From Isoetes taiwanensis (Eukaryota > Streptophyta > Lycopodiopsida > Isoetales > Isoetaceae): DNA of 64,000 bases. Both the position numbers and the translations under genes were made by a program. The notes beneath the pieces are model-generated. The model saw only the letters and a list, made by a program, of their open reading frames with translations. It was not told the DNA's origin and searched no databases. The stretch lies in contig JAJEKV010000010.1 in NCBI GenBank assembly GCA_021234155.1, forward strand, positions 9,456,260-9,520,259, written 5' to 3'. This document shows positions 24,542 through 34,601 of this stretch, piece after piece. Numbering within the stretch: the stretch's first letter is position 1; each line of letters starts with the position of its first letter.

Positions 24542-26147
24542 TCTAGAATGTTCGACGTTGACAATTAACCGCTACTGATGCACATGGAATACCTTCCAAA
24601 CCACCATGTCGAATCTCAAGCATGATGAAAAACTCCTAAGATCGACCAAATGCTCAAGGAACTGAACAAATCAGCGTAACATCTTAAGGACCATTATGTT
24701 GATACTCTTTAGAAGAAATTCCCAAACAAACCGCAAAACCAAGGTCAACGTATAACCCAAAGTTAACAAGTCTATAGCAAGCATAGAATCCAAAAGAGTA
24801 AGTCCAGAGTCCAAACAATGAGCTAGGTTTGTGACATATTCTTTTAAAGATATCAACCAGATAGATATATCTCCACATCCACTAACAAATCTTTTCTAAA
24901 TTCTAGAAGGCCATACCAACAAAATCACATCCACAAGGTAGGGGGAGAAAAAATGGCCAGAAAAGCTTAATTCCAAGAGACATGTGCAACCTCCATACAA
25001 TAGAAAAGCTCATGAACCTTCAAAATGATGCTCAGAAAAACATCTAAGACTAGACAAATGACCTAAAAGAAGAGCGGCAAAAAATAAGGCAAGAAAGGAG
25101 TTGGATTGAAGTAACTAGATAGGGAATGACTGGAACTATAGATGAAAAAATGGTATTGGGACCAGGGACAACCATAAAATTAATATAACTAGGAAATAAT
25201 GCTATACTATGTAAGTATGACTGGCGATCTGCTATATGAATAAAGTCTAGAAGTAATAAATCTAGAATAGAGTGGATATAACAAGTATGATTCACAAGTA
25301 TGGGAAGTTACCATAACAAAACAAAGAAAAAGTTCTCTTAGAAAAAAATCACAAATATGGAGGAGACAATAATGAGATCTAGATCTGAACAAAGAAAAGA
25401 TTCCCCTATGGAAATTCACAAGTATGGAGGATACCATAATAAGCTCTAAATATAAAAAAGAAAAAGTTGCCTCTAGGAAACTACAAGTATAGAGAATACA
25501 AGAACAAGATTTAGATATAAACAAAGAAAAAAAATCCCCCAGGAGAATTCGCAAGTATGGGGGGTACCACAACACAGTCTAAATATAAACAATGGAAAAA
25601 AAATCTCTCCACGAAAATTCACAATTATAGAGGATACAATAACAAGATCTAGATATGAACAAAGTAAAAGGGGGTTGCTAGGAAAAAAACTGAATTATGG
25701 GCCCTAGAGATCCAAGGAACCCATCACATTCTTAACTTAATGGACCCAAAACAATGTCCCCTTATGAGAAACTTTCTTTTCCGGAATGAGAAAGGATTTT
25801 CACAAGGGAACTCTACCACTAGACGAGCACGTTGCACGTCTTCCGCTCGAAAAAATTTCCATGTGATCTTGGCATGAGGAGATAAAGATGTTGGCATCAA
25901 AATTGATCTAGTTAGCTCCGCTCCCTTGTCCACATCAGCGACCTCTAGCCGCTGCCAAAGTGTTAATCAAGGATGCAATTCATCGTCTGCATATATGTGA
26001 AAAGAGATCATATAGACACCTCTTTCCCAGTAGGTGTGAAGAGCTCCTCGGTACATCTTGTGCATGGGATTAGTATGATCAGCAGAGAAAGAAATGACAC
26101 TCACAAATAAAAAAAAATGCATTAATGAATGGCTTCATGAAGAAGAG
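24542..26147. repeat. Right copy of the ~1.5-kb direct repeat (LTR-like)
   Basis: Begins TCTAGAATGTTCGACG and ends GAAGAAGAGCA. It is nearly identical to 21815-23345, apart from scattered substitutions and about 105 extra bases around 25936-26040 (GCGACCTCTAGCCGCTGCCA onward). The same 60-70-bp inner tandem units are present (about 25290-25680). High identity implies recent origin. The phosphatase fragment starts directly at its right border. Confidence 0.75.
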
Positions 26148-26681
26148 CAAGGGAGGACATACAGTAGGAACAATCCTGTACGTGTGGACATGCAAGAAAT
26201 TGGTTGTGTTAAGGCCTAAATGTAGAGAATGTTTGAAGGTAGCTTTGATAGATTTTAATATAGCAATGTGGTCTTCCATGAACTATGTTAATGTCAATAA
26301 AGTTATTGATGGAATAGCACCAGAACTCAAACGTGACTTTGCGTTTGTGTGGGACCAGTCTCATTGCCTCGAGATGCCTTTCAAGTTGACAAACCATTGT
26401 ACCTGAAACCATTGTCTAAGATTTTTTGTGAATATCCACAATATGAGGGGAATTGCATATTGTTGGATGATAGTTTTCAGAAAACATTTGCTTCTCCACC
26501 TTTCACATCTCTTTTGGTACCTGAGTCCAATTTGGACGCAGATGATTTTGTATTGGAACTGCTCCTGCCAGTGTTTAAGGATATAGTACGTGTTGATAAT
26601 TTATCTCTCATTCTTAAGGCACATTGTAGACTAGAGCAGTACACAGAAGAGGCACTCAAGATTTTGGAAGCCATGCATTAG
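26148..26681 (+). pseudogene. FCP1/NIF-type HAD phosphatase fragment
   Basis: Two overlapping frames (to 26406, then from about 26385 to 26681) join into the C-terminal half of a plant FCP1-homology (HAD superfamily) phosphatase. The visible features are RPKCRECLKVAL, MWSSMNYVNVNKVID, FVWDQSHC, then KPLSKIF, YPQYEGNCILLDDS and PPFTSLLVPESN. LLDDS is the distal Asp-Asp motif of the family. The N-terminal DxDxT nucleophile motif is absent, so it cannot be an active phosphatase. A frame change between WDQSHC..MPF and KPLYLKPLSK (about 26385) breaks it. There is no intron in the tract, which fits a captured or retro-copied piece. It abuts the right 1.5-kb repeat. Confidence 0.75.
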
Positions 26682-27552
26682 AGGTCTTTTGGAATCACTA
26701 ATCAAAATGCGAGCGCGTACAGGCTTTTCTTAGATTGGTCATCCCGGCTGCATGAAAGAGTTGAGAAGGTAGATTGCAGGATAAAGAAGAAAAGCGTTCG
26801 AACCAGGTATTGTATTCGAAAGCAAACAATGTATGTTACCTTCAAGTATAGAAGATGGAGGAAGTAAAAGAAGGAAGTAGATGGACATGGGTTCCGGTGG
26901 AACAAGACGATGCTGATGGTGCCCACTCTGCGGTCATTGACATTTCCATCTTTAAAGGTAGTCAGTTGTTTAAAATCTTAAAAGTCGAAGAAGCATGGTT
27001 CTTATTTGAAGTAAGAATTATTTTGGAATCGGAATGTGGCTTAAACTTCTTTCATGTTTTGGTGGATGGTGTCAAAGTAGGAAAACATAGGGAAGAGTTG
27101 TATACCACAAAGCTTTGTATGCCTTCTGTTGTACTTTCTGTGTTCAAATTCCAGTGTTGTCTATCAAAAACTTGGATCCTTATGCAAAGTCAGCATCGTG
27201 GCCACGGTGCGAAAGATGTTGAAGCTTGTGTAGTCGTGTATTGTAGTTTCGCACCATGGCCGCGGTGCGATAAACCACCATATGAAAAAACAAACAAGGC
27301 AATCCATTTAACATTCTAAAACATATAGATAGAGTTATTCTACCCAGATACAACTATATAAAATCAGACGATTACAGTCAACTATTCAGATTCATCATCA
27401 TCCTGAGGTGCTCCAGAGATCCTTTCTATCATGAACAAACCACTCTCTCGATTTCATATAAGGTGGATCACAACATTGAAGGGATCATGATAATTGCATG
27501 AAGGATTCATAGCAACAACGGTCAGCCAGTCTTCAAGGACTACACCAAGCAG
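26682..27552 (+). other. Unassigned region with a 154-codon frame
   Basis: The frame at 26855-27319 (+) continues a plausible coding style, with TWVPVEQDDADGAHSAVIDI near the start, but I recognise no domain. It may be more of the captured phosphatase locus. Its last part runs through two copies of the CACCATGGCC palindrome, so the true coding end is probably earlier. Confidence 0.35.
27194..27270. repeat. Two copies of the GCACC-ATGGCC-GGTGC palindrome
   Basis: ATCGTGGCCACGGTGCGA lies at 27195-27212 and TCGCACCATGGCCGCGGTGC at 27249-27268 (arms TCGCACC/GGTGCGA). Two related copies lie at 28301-28321 and 28359-28379, about 1.1 kb away, across the MITE. Confidence 0.65.
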
Positions 27553-27939
27553 GGTATAAATTAAGAAATTTTAAATTGTAAACCATGAACTTGGTTTGGC
27601 TATACTTGCATGGAATTCCTCTAATTTCTAACCATACTTTGGCTAAAGTTTCTAGAAAGAAAAACCAAAACTTTAGCCATATTTACAAGAGTTTTGTAGT
27701 TTTATTGGAATTTGTGAAAAAATTGAACTAAAACTAGTAAAATCTGGCTAAAGTAAGCAAATTACCTTGAAAAATTGTAGATACTTTGGCGAATCTTTCA
27801 AAAAATTTGAAGAACCTCATTTAGGTTTGGCTAAAGTTCTTTATTTTTTGAGATTTTTATCCTATTAAAAATCGCCAAAACCCTAATGGTCAAGCCCAAA
27901 GTTTAGCCAAATGGCGAAGAATAGCCACTAATTTATACC
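27553..27939. mobile_element. MITE with GGTATAAATTA ends and TTTGGCTAAAGT subterminal motifs
   Basis: The 387-bp element starts GGTATAAATTA and ends TAATTTATACC. ACACCAAGCAG is present directly before it (27542-27552) and again at 27943-27953, three bases after it, which reads as an 11-bp target duplication with a slightly displaced end. TTGGCTAAAGT or its complement ACTTTAGCCA recurs at least six times inside, in both orientations, as expected for transposase-binding subterminal repeats. It encodes no protein. Confidence 0.75.
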
Positions 27940-27953
27940 ATGACACCAAGCAG

Positions 27954-28739
27954 ATGGCACATACAGAGATCCCTATGATTCATACTGCACGTAATCTCAT
28001 GAGCAAGCTCCATCCAGCTACAACGAAAAGGCAAGGCTGAGACTATGCCCTCACCGCTTGATGCATGTCTATTTATACCCACCATAATTATGATAATATA
28101 TACGAACAATTATTGCCAGCATTATTGAGCATTTTCTATATACTGTATGTTTACATTGGTGCAGCTATTATACTTAGCTTAGTATAATAGGTGTATTGGT
28201 TAAGAACTTAATTGATCAATTAGTTTCTACTGGTTGCTGTTGCCAATAGGTTTGCTTCCATTGTTGTTTGCCTTTGTCTATCTTTTATCCTCGACAAATA
28301 TCGCACCATGGCCAGGGTGCAAAATCCTTTTTGTTTCTGTAGGCGTATTAGACATTTTTGCACCATGGCCATGGCACGATATATGCCACTTTTGGACACT
28401 TGAAATTGGTATTTCGCGCGGTGACCTCGTAGCCACTTCGATAAAGGCGATCACAATTTTTATTGCTCTAAACATGGCGATACAATTTCGCAATGGCAAG
28501 CACCAGGTCAGAGAAGGCGCGGCAACAGTTTCAGGCATGGTATTATGAGATCAGTGCATAGCCTATCACACCCAGAGGAGCAACCTAGAAACCATGTGGA
28601 CACTACTGTAGTATACAATAACTTTTGCCTGATAGTGGATGTGACGTTCCAGAATAATATATGGTATGAATACGTATATTATATTGACACGTCACTAGTA
28701 CATGTCGACTCAGATGACATGTACACAGCGACCATAAAG
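27954..28739. other. Region without a recognised gene
   Basis: This holds two more CACCATGGCC palindromes (28301-28321, 28359-28379) and AT-rich DNA. The short frame at 28234-28548 spans both palindromes and has no known domain. Confidence 0.4.
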
Positions 28740-30463
28740 GGGTAGTACCCTAGGGTACGACCTGTGAACCATTATATTGCACATGTAAGGCCACATGTGA
28801 ATATAATATCTTTTGCCATGTGGCAATGGCCCATTGACCAAAAAGGCTTAGCCCTAAATTCGTGGGGATAAAGGGACATAAACCCTAAAAGGGAAACCTT
28901 TTCGGTTTCCAGCCCCTATAAGTCGGATTGGAGCAGCATTAGACGCTTTTTCGCCTGAACAGTAGCAGAGGAACTGGAATTCCTAGGTTGCAGCTCGATC
29001 CAAGACCAGCAGTCTCAAGAACCAGCAGCATGGACGCTTTCAGAGGAGTGGGAGCCAGCCAAGAAGCGGGTTAGTGGTTGATCCGATAGTTAGATCCGAG
29101 TTTTCAGCTCTCATTCTATAGGATTCGTATTCATTCTTAGCTATAGGCGACCCCTACAGCCTAAGAATGATAGACACTAACAAAGGAACCTAACCATGTA
29201 TGATTAGGTAGATTAGAATAGATGTATTCTATTATTTTCAGTTCTGTTGTGATGATGTTTTGACATTCTATGCCCACTCTTTGTGTATTGGGAAGGGGGT
29301 AGAGACCCGAGCCCAAGTAGTTGTATGATTCTAGTTTTAGCCCATTAATTCCCAATTAACGCGCTGTGGCATAAGAGCCCTTTGGCCGTGGGTGGCTGAG
29401 CTAGACCGGTGACAAGGAAGGGCTTGTCCAATCACGATTGATCCCTCCGTGCATAGCGGCGGCACGGGAACATTGTGGGCTAGGTCTAATACCACGCACT
29501 GCGTGCGGGCGGCGGTATGGGCTCGACACCTCTTGGGTGATGCGTCGCCTCCTAGGGGTTCAAGTCGAGTATCAAAGCGGTGGCTCTCTAGCTCGCCTTG
29601 CGGATCGCATGAACCTTCCGGAGGGAGTGATCCCTTCCCCGCCTCATCGGGGGGGAGATGCAACCCGATGTAGTAGCCCCTTTGGCTATGAACCCGGTAG
29701 GCTACTGGTCGAGCTCCAATACTTTTCAGCCTATCCGCAAAGTATGCACCAGGGGGGGCGGATGGAGTGGACTACCCAACGACCATGTTTCTATGCCGGT
29801 AAATCCATTTGCCATGAATTACATGCGCATTGTTATCCAGGGGACCCAAGCCGCCGCGGTCTTTCCCCAAGAGTCCGAGCACGGTAGGATTCCCTATGTT
29901 ATGTTGATGTCTTGATGTGTTGTTGCAGCCTACCGTGATATGGTGGACCACCCTTGAGGTGGATATGTTATTATTGATTGATGTCATGTGCTCATGTGTG
30001 TTTACGCTTCGCGGCAGCCTAGGGCGATCCTCGGGGGAGACGGGATGAATGACACGCCCATTCTTCCCACGCCGGGTTCTTAGCCACCGGCAAGAGCCCG
30101 ATGTTAGGTGGGCGGCCTCTTATCCGGTGGCGAATCTTTGGTTTGAGGGATGATCTCCGGTTTGTATACGATGACGGGCATCATTATAGGGCTGAAGGGT
30201 CGTCATAATGGTATCGAGCTTTGATCTTGGCGACCAAGATCGAAAGCAAAAACCATTCCTATGGGAACTAACCAATCTAGACATTAGGTCTTGGGGATAC
30301 AAGCCCAAGCACGAACCTCGAGTAGTGGAATTTTTTTTTTCCCAGGGGTAGAGTTAGTAATTATCTAGAATTAGGATAATTAGAGAACACAATTAAGATG
30401 AAATAGACAGAAGAAAAGCCTCCTAAGAAAGCATAGTAAGATTTACTCACTCTTTGGCCAACA

Positions 30464-30530
30464 CCTCCAAGGATGCGCCAGGAGCATGTTAGGTCTAGAC
30501 CTAACTGGTCTCTCGCGCACGCTTAGAGGG
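30464..30530 (+). repeat. Nested-hairpin motif, copy 1
   Basis: Reads CCTCCAAGGATGCGC, then GTTAGGTCTAGACCTAAC, then GCGCACGCTTAGAGG. The inner 18 bases are a perfect palindrome. The outer arms pair with two mismatches. Confidence 0.8.
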
Positions 30531-30657
30531 GTCACCCCATATGAACCCTAAAACTCGGCCTTAGGAGCCCTAAATTCCATTTAAAAAGCTCGAATTAGCT
30601 AAATTTGTATGCTAAAACACAGAAAAGTAGTAAGTAAAAATTAATTTTGGAGCAACA

Positions 30658-30725
30658 CCTCTAAGGGTGCGCCAGGGCATAGTTAGGTCTGGACCTAACA
30701 CCCTCCTCGCGCACGCTTAGAGGGG
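30658..30725 (+). repeat. Nested-hairpin motif, copy 2
   Basis: The cleanest copy. Outer arms CCTCTAAGGGTGCGC/GCGCACGCTTAGAGG pair over 15 positions with one mismatch, AGGG/CCCT pairs inside them, and GTTAGGTC/GACCTAAC forms the inner stem. Confidence 0.82.
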
Positions 30726-30870
30726 TCCCCTAAAAGTGACTTCGGAAATTGCTCAAGACTTACTCAAGGTGTAAAAGAAATGGTAGAATCTTACTTAAAA
30801 TGCTAAAATTAGCGGGAAACGCATGTTAATATGTGTAAATTGGAATAGTTTAGAACAGAAAGGGGCAACA

Positions 30871-30937
30871 CCTCTAAGGGTGCGCCAGGGCATAGTTAGG
30901 TCCGAACCTAACACCCTTCTCGCGCACTCTTGGATGG
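30871..30937 (+). repeat. Nested-hairpin motif, copy 3
   Basis: Left arm CCTCTAAGGGTGCGC is intact and the inner element is GTTAGGTCCGAACCTAAC. The right arm has drifted to GCGCACTCTTGGATGGG, so the outer stem is weakened. Confidence 0.78.
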
Positions 30938-31155
30938 GTTTGAAGGAAAATGGTTGAAGAAGACCACTTTGATTCAAGGTGGGGAGAATTTCGTCAGCAA
31001 ACCAACAAAATAACCAATTGGGCCAAACCCTAAAAATTAAACCCTATAAATTAGTGGACTTAGGCCTCATTTTTAGGGTTTTCCACGTTGTTCTTCGAGC
31101 TCGTCCCGATAGGCGATCTTCTGGCGCCCTGCTCCAAATCGATTGCTGTCAAACA

Positions 31156-31944
31156 ATGGCTAGAACGAAGCAGACCGCTCGTAAGGTAAGCAAATATGAT
31201 AAGCCCAGCGCCCAAGTCCTCGTCGCCGAGCAGAAACTCAAAGATGCCGAGGAGAAATTAAAGGCCGACATGGAGAGGCGACTTAGGTACTACAGAAATC
31301 TAGAGAAGAGGCAGAAGAAAGAAGAGAAGGCCAAGAGGAAAGAAGAGAAGGCAAGAAGGAAGGAGGAAAAGGCAAAGCGCAGGGAGGAGAAGGCAAAGAA
31401 GAAAGCGCAGGAGGCCGTCGAGGAAGTCGAGGAAGACCAATGGCGGGAGCAAAGAACGAAGAGCAGGGAAGAACCCGACAGGAAAGGCAAAAAGGTAATG
31501 ACAGAAGAGCCCCTGCCTAAGAAGAGGAGGACCTCGGTCGGCGTAGTCATCGGCGAACGGACCGAAGGCGACCAACCTCCATCCTCGTCCGAAGATACCG
31601 GTGATTTGCAGGACTTCCTGGAGGAAGTGCTTCGGAACCGGAGAATCCCCCGCAGAAAGCGAACCCTATCTTCGGATGAACCCCAAGAAGAGGACCCACT
31701 TCCAGCCCAGGACCTGGCAGAAACACGAGTTGAGCTACCCCCGCCGCTACCTCCACCGTTTTCAGAATGGCAAGAGGCAAAGAAGCTAGATGCAGAGAAA
31801 GCAGCCGCAAAAGATGGCCCGAACAAAGCGGCTGGGGACTCGCATAACCTTAGGGCCCGAGAGGAGATACAAGAAAGAGCTACCAGATTACACAACATAC
31901 AAGAAGATGCACGCCGAGTACACTACCTACTACGAGGCACATAG
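31156..31944 (+). CDS. Charged coiled-coil ORF beginning with the histone H3 tail (MARTKQTARK)
   Basis: From the ATG at 31156 (context AACAATGGC, the plant optimum) the frame encodes 262 residues. Residues 1-10, MARTKQTARK, are identical to histone H3, covering K4 and K9. H3 then reads ST, while this ORF reads VSKYDK. Next come a long Lys/Glu/Arg heptad-like region (residues about 25-90, with EEKAKR repeated), an NLS-like PKKRRT (about 125) and a Ser/Glu/Pro-rich tail. The same frame is open upstream to 30979, but the sequence before 31156 looks like a plant 5' UTR. The base run AAG|GTAAGC right after codon 10 is a perfect splice donor, so this may be exon 1 of an H3 gene captured by the element and read through. 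Function is unknown. Confidence 0.6.
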   Translation: MARTKQTARKVSKYDKPSAQVLVAEQKLKDAEEKLKADMERRLRYYRNLEKRQKKEEKAKRKEEKARRKEEKAKRREEKAKKKAQEAVEEVEEDQWREQRTKSREEPDRKGKKVMTEEPLPKKRRTSVGVVIGERTEGDQPPSSSEDTGDLQDFLEEVLRNRRIPRRKRTLSSDEPQEEDPLPAQDLAETRVELPPPLPPPFSEWQEAKKLDAEKAAAKDGPNKAAGDSHNLRAREEIQERATRLHNIQEDARRVHYLLRGT

Positions 31945-32179
31945 GGTAAAGTATATCGAAGGAGGGCGGCCAACACAAGAGGCATTCCAGCTGATACCTC
32001 CACCAGAGCTTCCGGACCCCCCGAAGAAACCTATGAAAAGATCCAAGGCTCCCCGTTTGCGAGAGCCCTGCGAGAAATCCGCCACTTCCAGCGGAGTTCT
32101 GGATTTCGATCCCCGAAAGCGACATTCCGAGGATTCGTCCGAGATTACGTGGGACTTGACCCCAACAAGCGGTAACTAA
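31790..32179 (+). CDS. Second overlapping ORF, Tyr/Pro/Lys-rich
   Basis: A 129-codon frame, shifted relative to the H3-tail ORF and overlapping it by about 155 bp. Across the overlap it looks the more coding-like of the two (PDYTTYKKMHAEYTTYYEAH). It continues with QLIPPPELPDPPKKP and a Ser/Asp-rich end. It may be the continuation of the first ORF after a frameshift, real or programmed. By chance or descent it contains MARTKR near its start. I recognise no family. Confidence 0.4.
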   Translation: MQRKQPQKMARTKRLGTRITLGPERRYKKELPDYTTYKKMHAEYTTYYEAHRVKYIEGGRPTQEAFQLIPPPELPDPPKKPMKRSKAPRLREPCEKSATSSGVLDFDPRKRHSEDSSEITWDLTPTSGN

Positions 32180-32183
32180 CGAT

Positions 32184-32472
32184 ATGTTACTAAGCTTTAA
32201 GAAGCAAAGAGATGGAGGTCGTGCAACACTTCAAAGATTCACTGGCATGCACGCTCCATGCAAAAAGAGTCACGCTTCAACCAAAGGACATGAGACTGGC
32301 CAAATACATCAAGAGGACAGACAAATAGAACAAAAGCTACTTTTTGTAACTAACAGGCTTATATGTAAAAGTGAAAATTTTGAATAATAAGGATATATAG
32401 TTGTTTAGAACGTGCACTGGATTAAGTATAGTAGTAGTTAAGGAGCAAATGTGAAATTTTAGGTAAAAAGAC
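32184..32472. other. 3' part of the H3-tail element, no gene
   Basis: AT-rich and non-coding, between the second ORF and the fourth hairpin copy. Confidence 0.4.
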
Positions 32473-32525
32473 GCAACATCTAAGGGTGCGCCATGGCATA
32501 GTTAGGTCTGAACCTAACACCCTCA
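32473..32525 (+). repeat. Nested-hairpin motif, copy 4 (truncated)
   Basis: CATCTAAGGGTGCGC, then GTTAGGTCTGAACCTAAC, then CACCCTC, after which the sequence changes abruptly. The right outer arm is missing, so 32525 is probably an element border. Confidence 0.75.
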
Positions 32526-32530
32526 GTTTA

Positions 32531-33718
32531 TTATTTGGTTTGGTTATATGCATTATGTATCTGTGTCGACCTAGAAATTGTAGTTATAAACTTATTTAAC
32601 TTTCCACCGACCATTTTCTTCTCTGCCATTAAAGCTACAAGACTGCTCACGTTCTGCCATACTTTAATTTTCTTCGGTTTTGCCTTCCCAAGTGAAGTGC
32701 GGTCATCTTCTGCTACCAGCAAGTCCTTGTACACCTCCCACTTACCAGCTGGCAAGGATCCATTCTTACGTAATTTTGTACAAGGCAAGAATCTTTTCGT
32801 TTTCACCCCGCCCATAAATGGCTTACAAGACACCTTCCCTCCATTCTTAGGATCTTGCAAGATCTTATAGTCACCAATATCAGAAAGTAAATTCTCAACA
32901 TCTTTCATACACTTTTCTCTAGCTGATTGTGGAGATTTATTCCAAGTAAAGAGAATGCTCATGTACACCATCTTATCCACTATTTTTGAGAAGGCATGGA
33001 GAGTGCAGACATGTACTCTCTTCACAGGAATTGCAAGGACATGGATCAAAGTATCATTTTTCTTTTCACGCCTTGGTTCAACATCCTGGTCACATTCGAG
33101 AGTACTCATTCCCTTCCCCTTATCATCTATCCTAGCATACAAACAATAAGGGTATGTGTGGGCGGTCTTACCAGAACCATGTTTCATATTATACATGCAC
33201 TTGATGGTCTTCAGATCGGCAGCCAAATGACATTCAACCTCATAATCTCCATAGCCAGGAACATGAAGTTTTTCTCCAACTCCATGTGCAACAATGATAG
33301 TAGGAATAGGTGTCTGCTGAAAGACCCACTGAAGGACACCATGATTTTCTTCAGGCACTTGAAAGATCCCTATCCACCAAGTATGGTCCTCTGACTGAAC
33401 AGAGAATTTGCCTTCCTCATTATCAGAATTTGACAATGCCCTGTTCATTAATGTCAAAGAGACCCTCTCATACTTCTCCCCTTTGATCAGTTCCATCTCA
33501 TACAACTTTATAGTAATTTGGAGTTTCCCTGCACAGTTTTCCACTTTCATATCATAGAAACGAACTAACAGAAGAATCATTTTAGATAGATACATCCAAC
33601 AATTATTTTTTTCATTAAGAACAAAGAGATCATTTCTTGAGCCACCCTTTTTCTTACTTTTCCCAGTGAATAGTGATCCCAAGTGGACAGATGTGGTGAT
33701 CTGGTACATCTCTCCCAA
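32531..33718 (-). pseudogene. Transposase-like gene of unknown family, C-terminal 395 codons
   Basis: This is the C-terminal part of a long minus-strand gene whose upstream part resumes at 37425 beyond an inserted transposon. The open frame before the Met at 33718 reads YEHLGEMYQITTS straight from the insertion border. Features include DHTWWIGIFQVPEENHG, a KTAHTYPYCLYARIDD segment reminiscent of the PCxxC knuckle after a catalytic Asp in DDE transposases, CHLAADLKTIKC with an Asp in the matching place, VCTLHAFSKIVDKM, and a basic tail. I infer a DDE-like transposase relative but cannot name the superfamily. Locally the frame is intact for 395 codons, so the disruption is fairly young. Confidence 0.45.
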
Positions 33719-33821
33719 ATGCTCGTAAGTCGTATTTAATTAAAGTGGGACAAATCTTGAATTTTGGGACTCGGCCTGAAAATGGGACTCAGAAATTTCA
33801 GAAAGTTGAGCGAGGTGAGAT

Positions 33822-34157
33822 CGAAAAGGGGAGGGGCAAGGGGAAGGGAAGGGGAAGGAGAAGAAGGGGCAAAGGGAGAAGAAGGGGCAAAGAGGCAAGG
33901 GGCAAAGGGAACGAAGGGGGAGGGGCAAGGGGGAAGGGGAAGGGGAAGGAGAAGGGGCAAGGGAGAAGAAGGGGCAAAGAGGCAAGGGGCAAGGGGAGCG
34001 GGGAAGGGGAAGGAGAAGAAGGAGAAGGGGCAAGGGGCAAGGGAGAAGGGGGGCAAGGGGAAGGGGCAAGGGGCAAGGGGGAGAAGGGGGCAAGGGGGCA
34101 AGGGGAAGGTGGCAAGGGGCAAGGGAGAAGAGGGGGCAAGGGGCAAGGGAAGGGGGC
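33822..34157 (+). repeat. Purine-rich GGGGCAAGGGGAAGG array
   Basis: About 335 bp of almost pure G/A with occasional C, made of GGGGCAAGGG and GGGAAGG units. It is bounded by AT-rich DNA (34160-34250). All long open frames here are low-complexity artefacts. The sequence could form G-quadruplexes or R-loops. Confidence 0.85.
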
Positions 34158-34260
34158 ATAATTTAATTAATTAATTAAATAAATAACTAATAAAAAAATA
34201 AATAATTTAATTAATTTAATTAAATAAATAACTAATAAAAAAAATATAAATCATTCTTCT

Positions 34261-34284
34261 CTTCTCGACTAGTGAGTCGAGAAG
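34261..34284. repeat. Palindrome CTTCTCGACT-AGTG-AGTCGAGAAG
   Basis: Perfect 10-bp arms around a 4-base centre. It shares the CTCGACT core with the palindromes at 36.2-36.6 kb in the same transposon. Confidence 0.7.
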
Positions 34285-34601
34285 AGGAGAAATGGACTAG
34301 TGATTGATCAGATGGCTGGAAGGCTCCACTAATAAAACCCCCCTAACGCACTCATTCATGAATGTGGAATGTTAGTGGCGGAAGAAGAGGAGCAGAGGCA
34401 AGAACACCTTCGTAACATTAGCTTACAAATCGCCTTTTGGCCTGCGCCCGGCTCTTGGCCTGGCAGCCCACTGCCTCTTTTCTTCCCCTCAGCCCTTGCC
34501 TTCATCTCATCATCTTTTCGCCGCTACCATGCCACATCATCTAGGCCACGTCCCTGCCGGATCTTTGTCTCCTCTATCACCATAGCCATTCCGGCCTAGC
34601 C

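Larger units (their letters stand above)
28740..32525 (+). mobile_element. Probable mobile element carrying hairpin repeats and an H3-tail ORF
   Basis: I group this block because the 70-bp nested-hairpin motif occurs upstream (three copies) and downstream (one copy) of the ORF pair. The last copy is cut at 32525, where a different element starts. 28745-29345 looks promoter- or LTR-like: CCCTATAAGTCGG at about 28915, CT-poor leader, no frame. 29345-30110 is GC-rich with no defensible gene. I find no reverse transcriptase, integrase or transposase and no second LTR, so the class is unknown. Confidence 0.4.

Noticed and set aside
30979-31155. Upstream extension of the H3-tail ORF (59 codons)
   Set aside because: In frame, but it looks like leader sequence, and the ATG at 31156 has the better context.
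31814-31828. Second MARTK sequence as another H3 tail
   Set aside because: Identity stops after five residues (MARTKRLG) and it lies in the middle of a frame without a start context.
33736-34174. Several 110-140-codon frames on both strands
   Set aside because: Pure low-complexity translations of the GGGGCAAGGGG array. No protein features.
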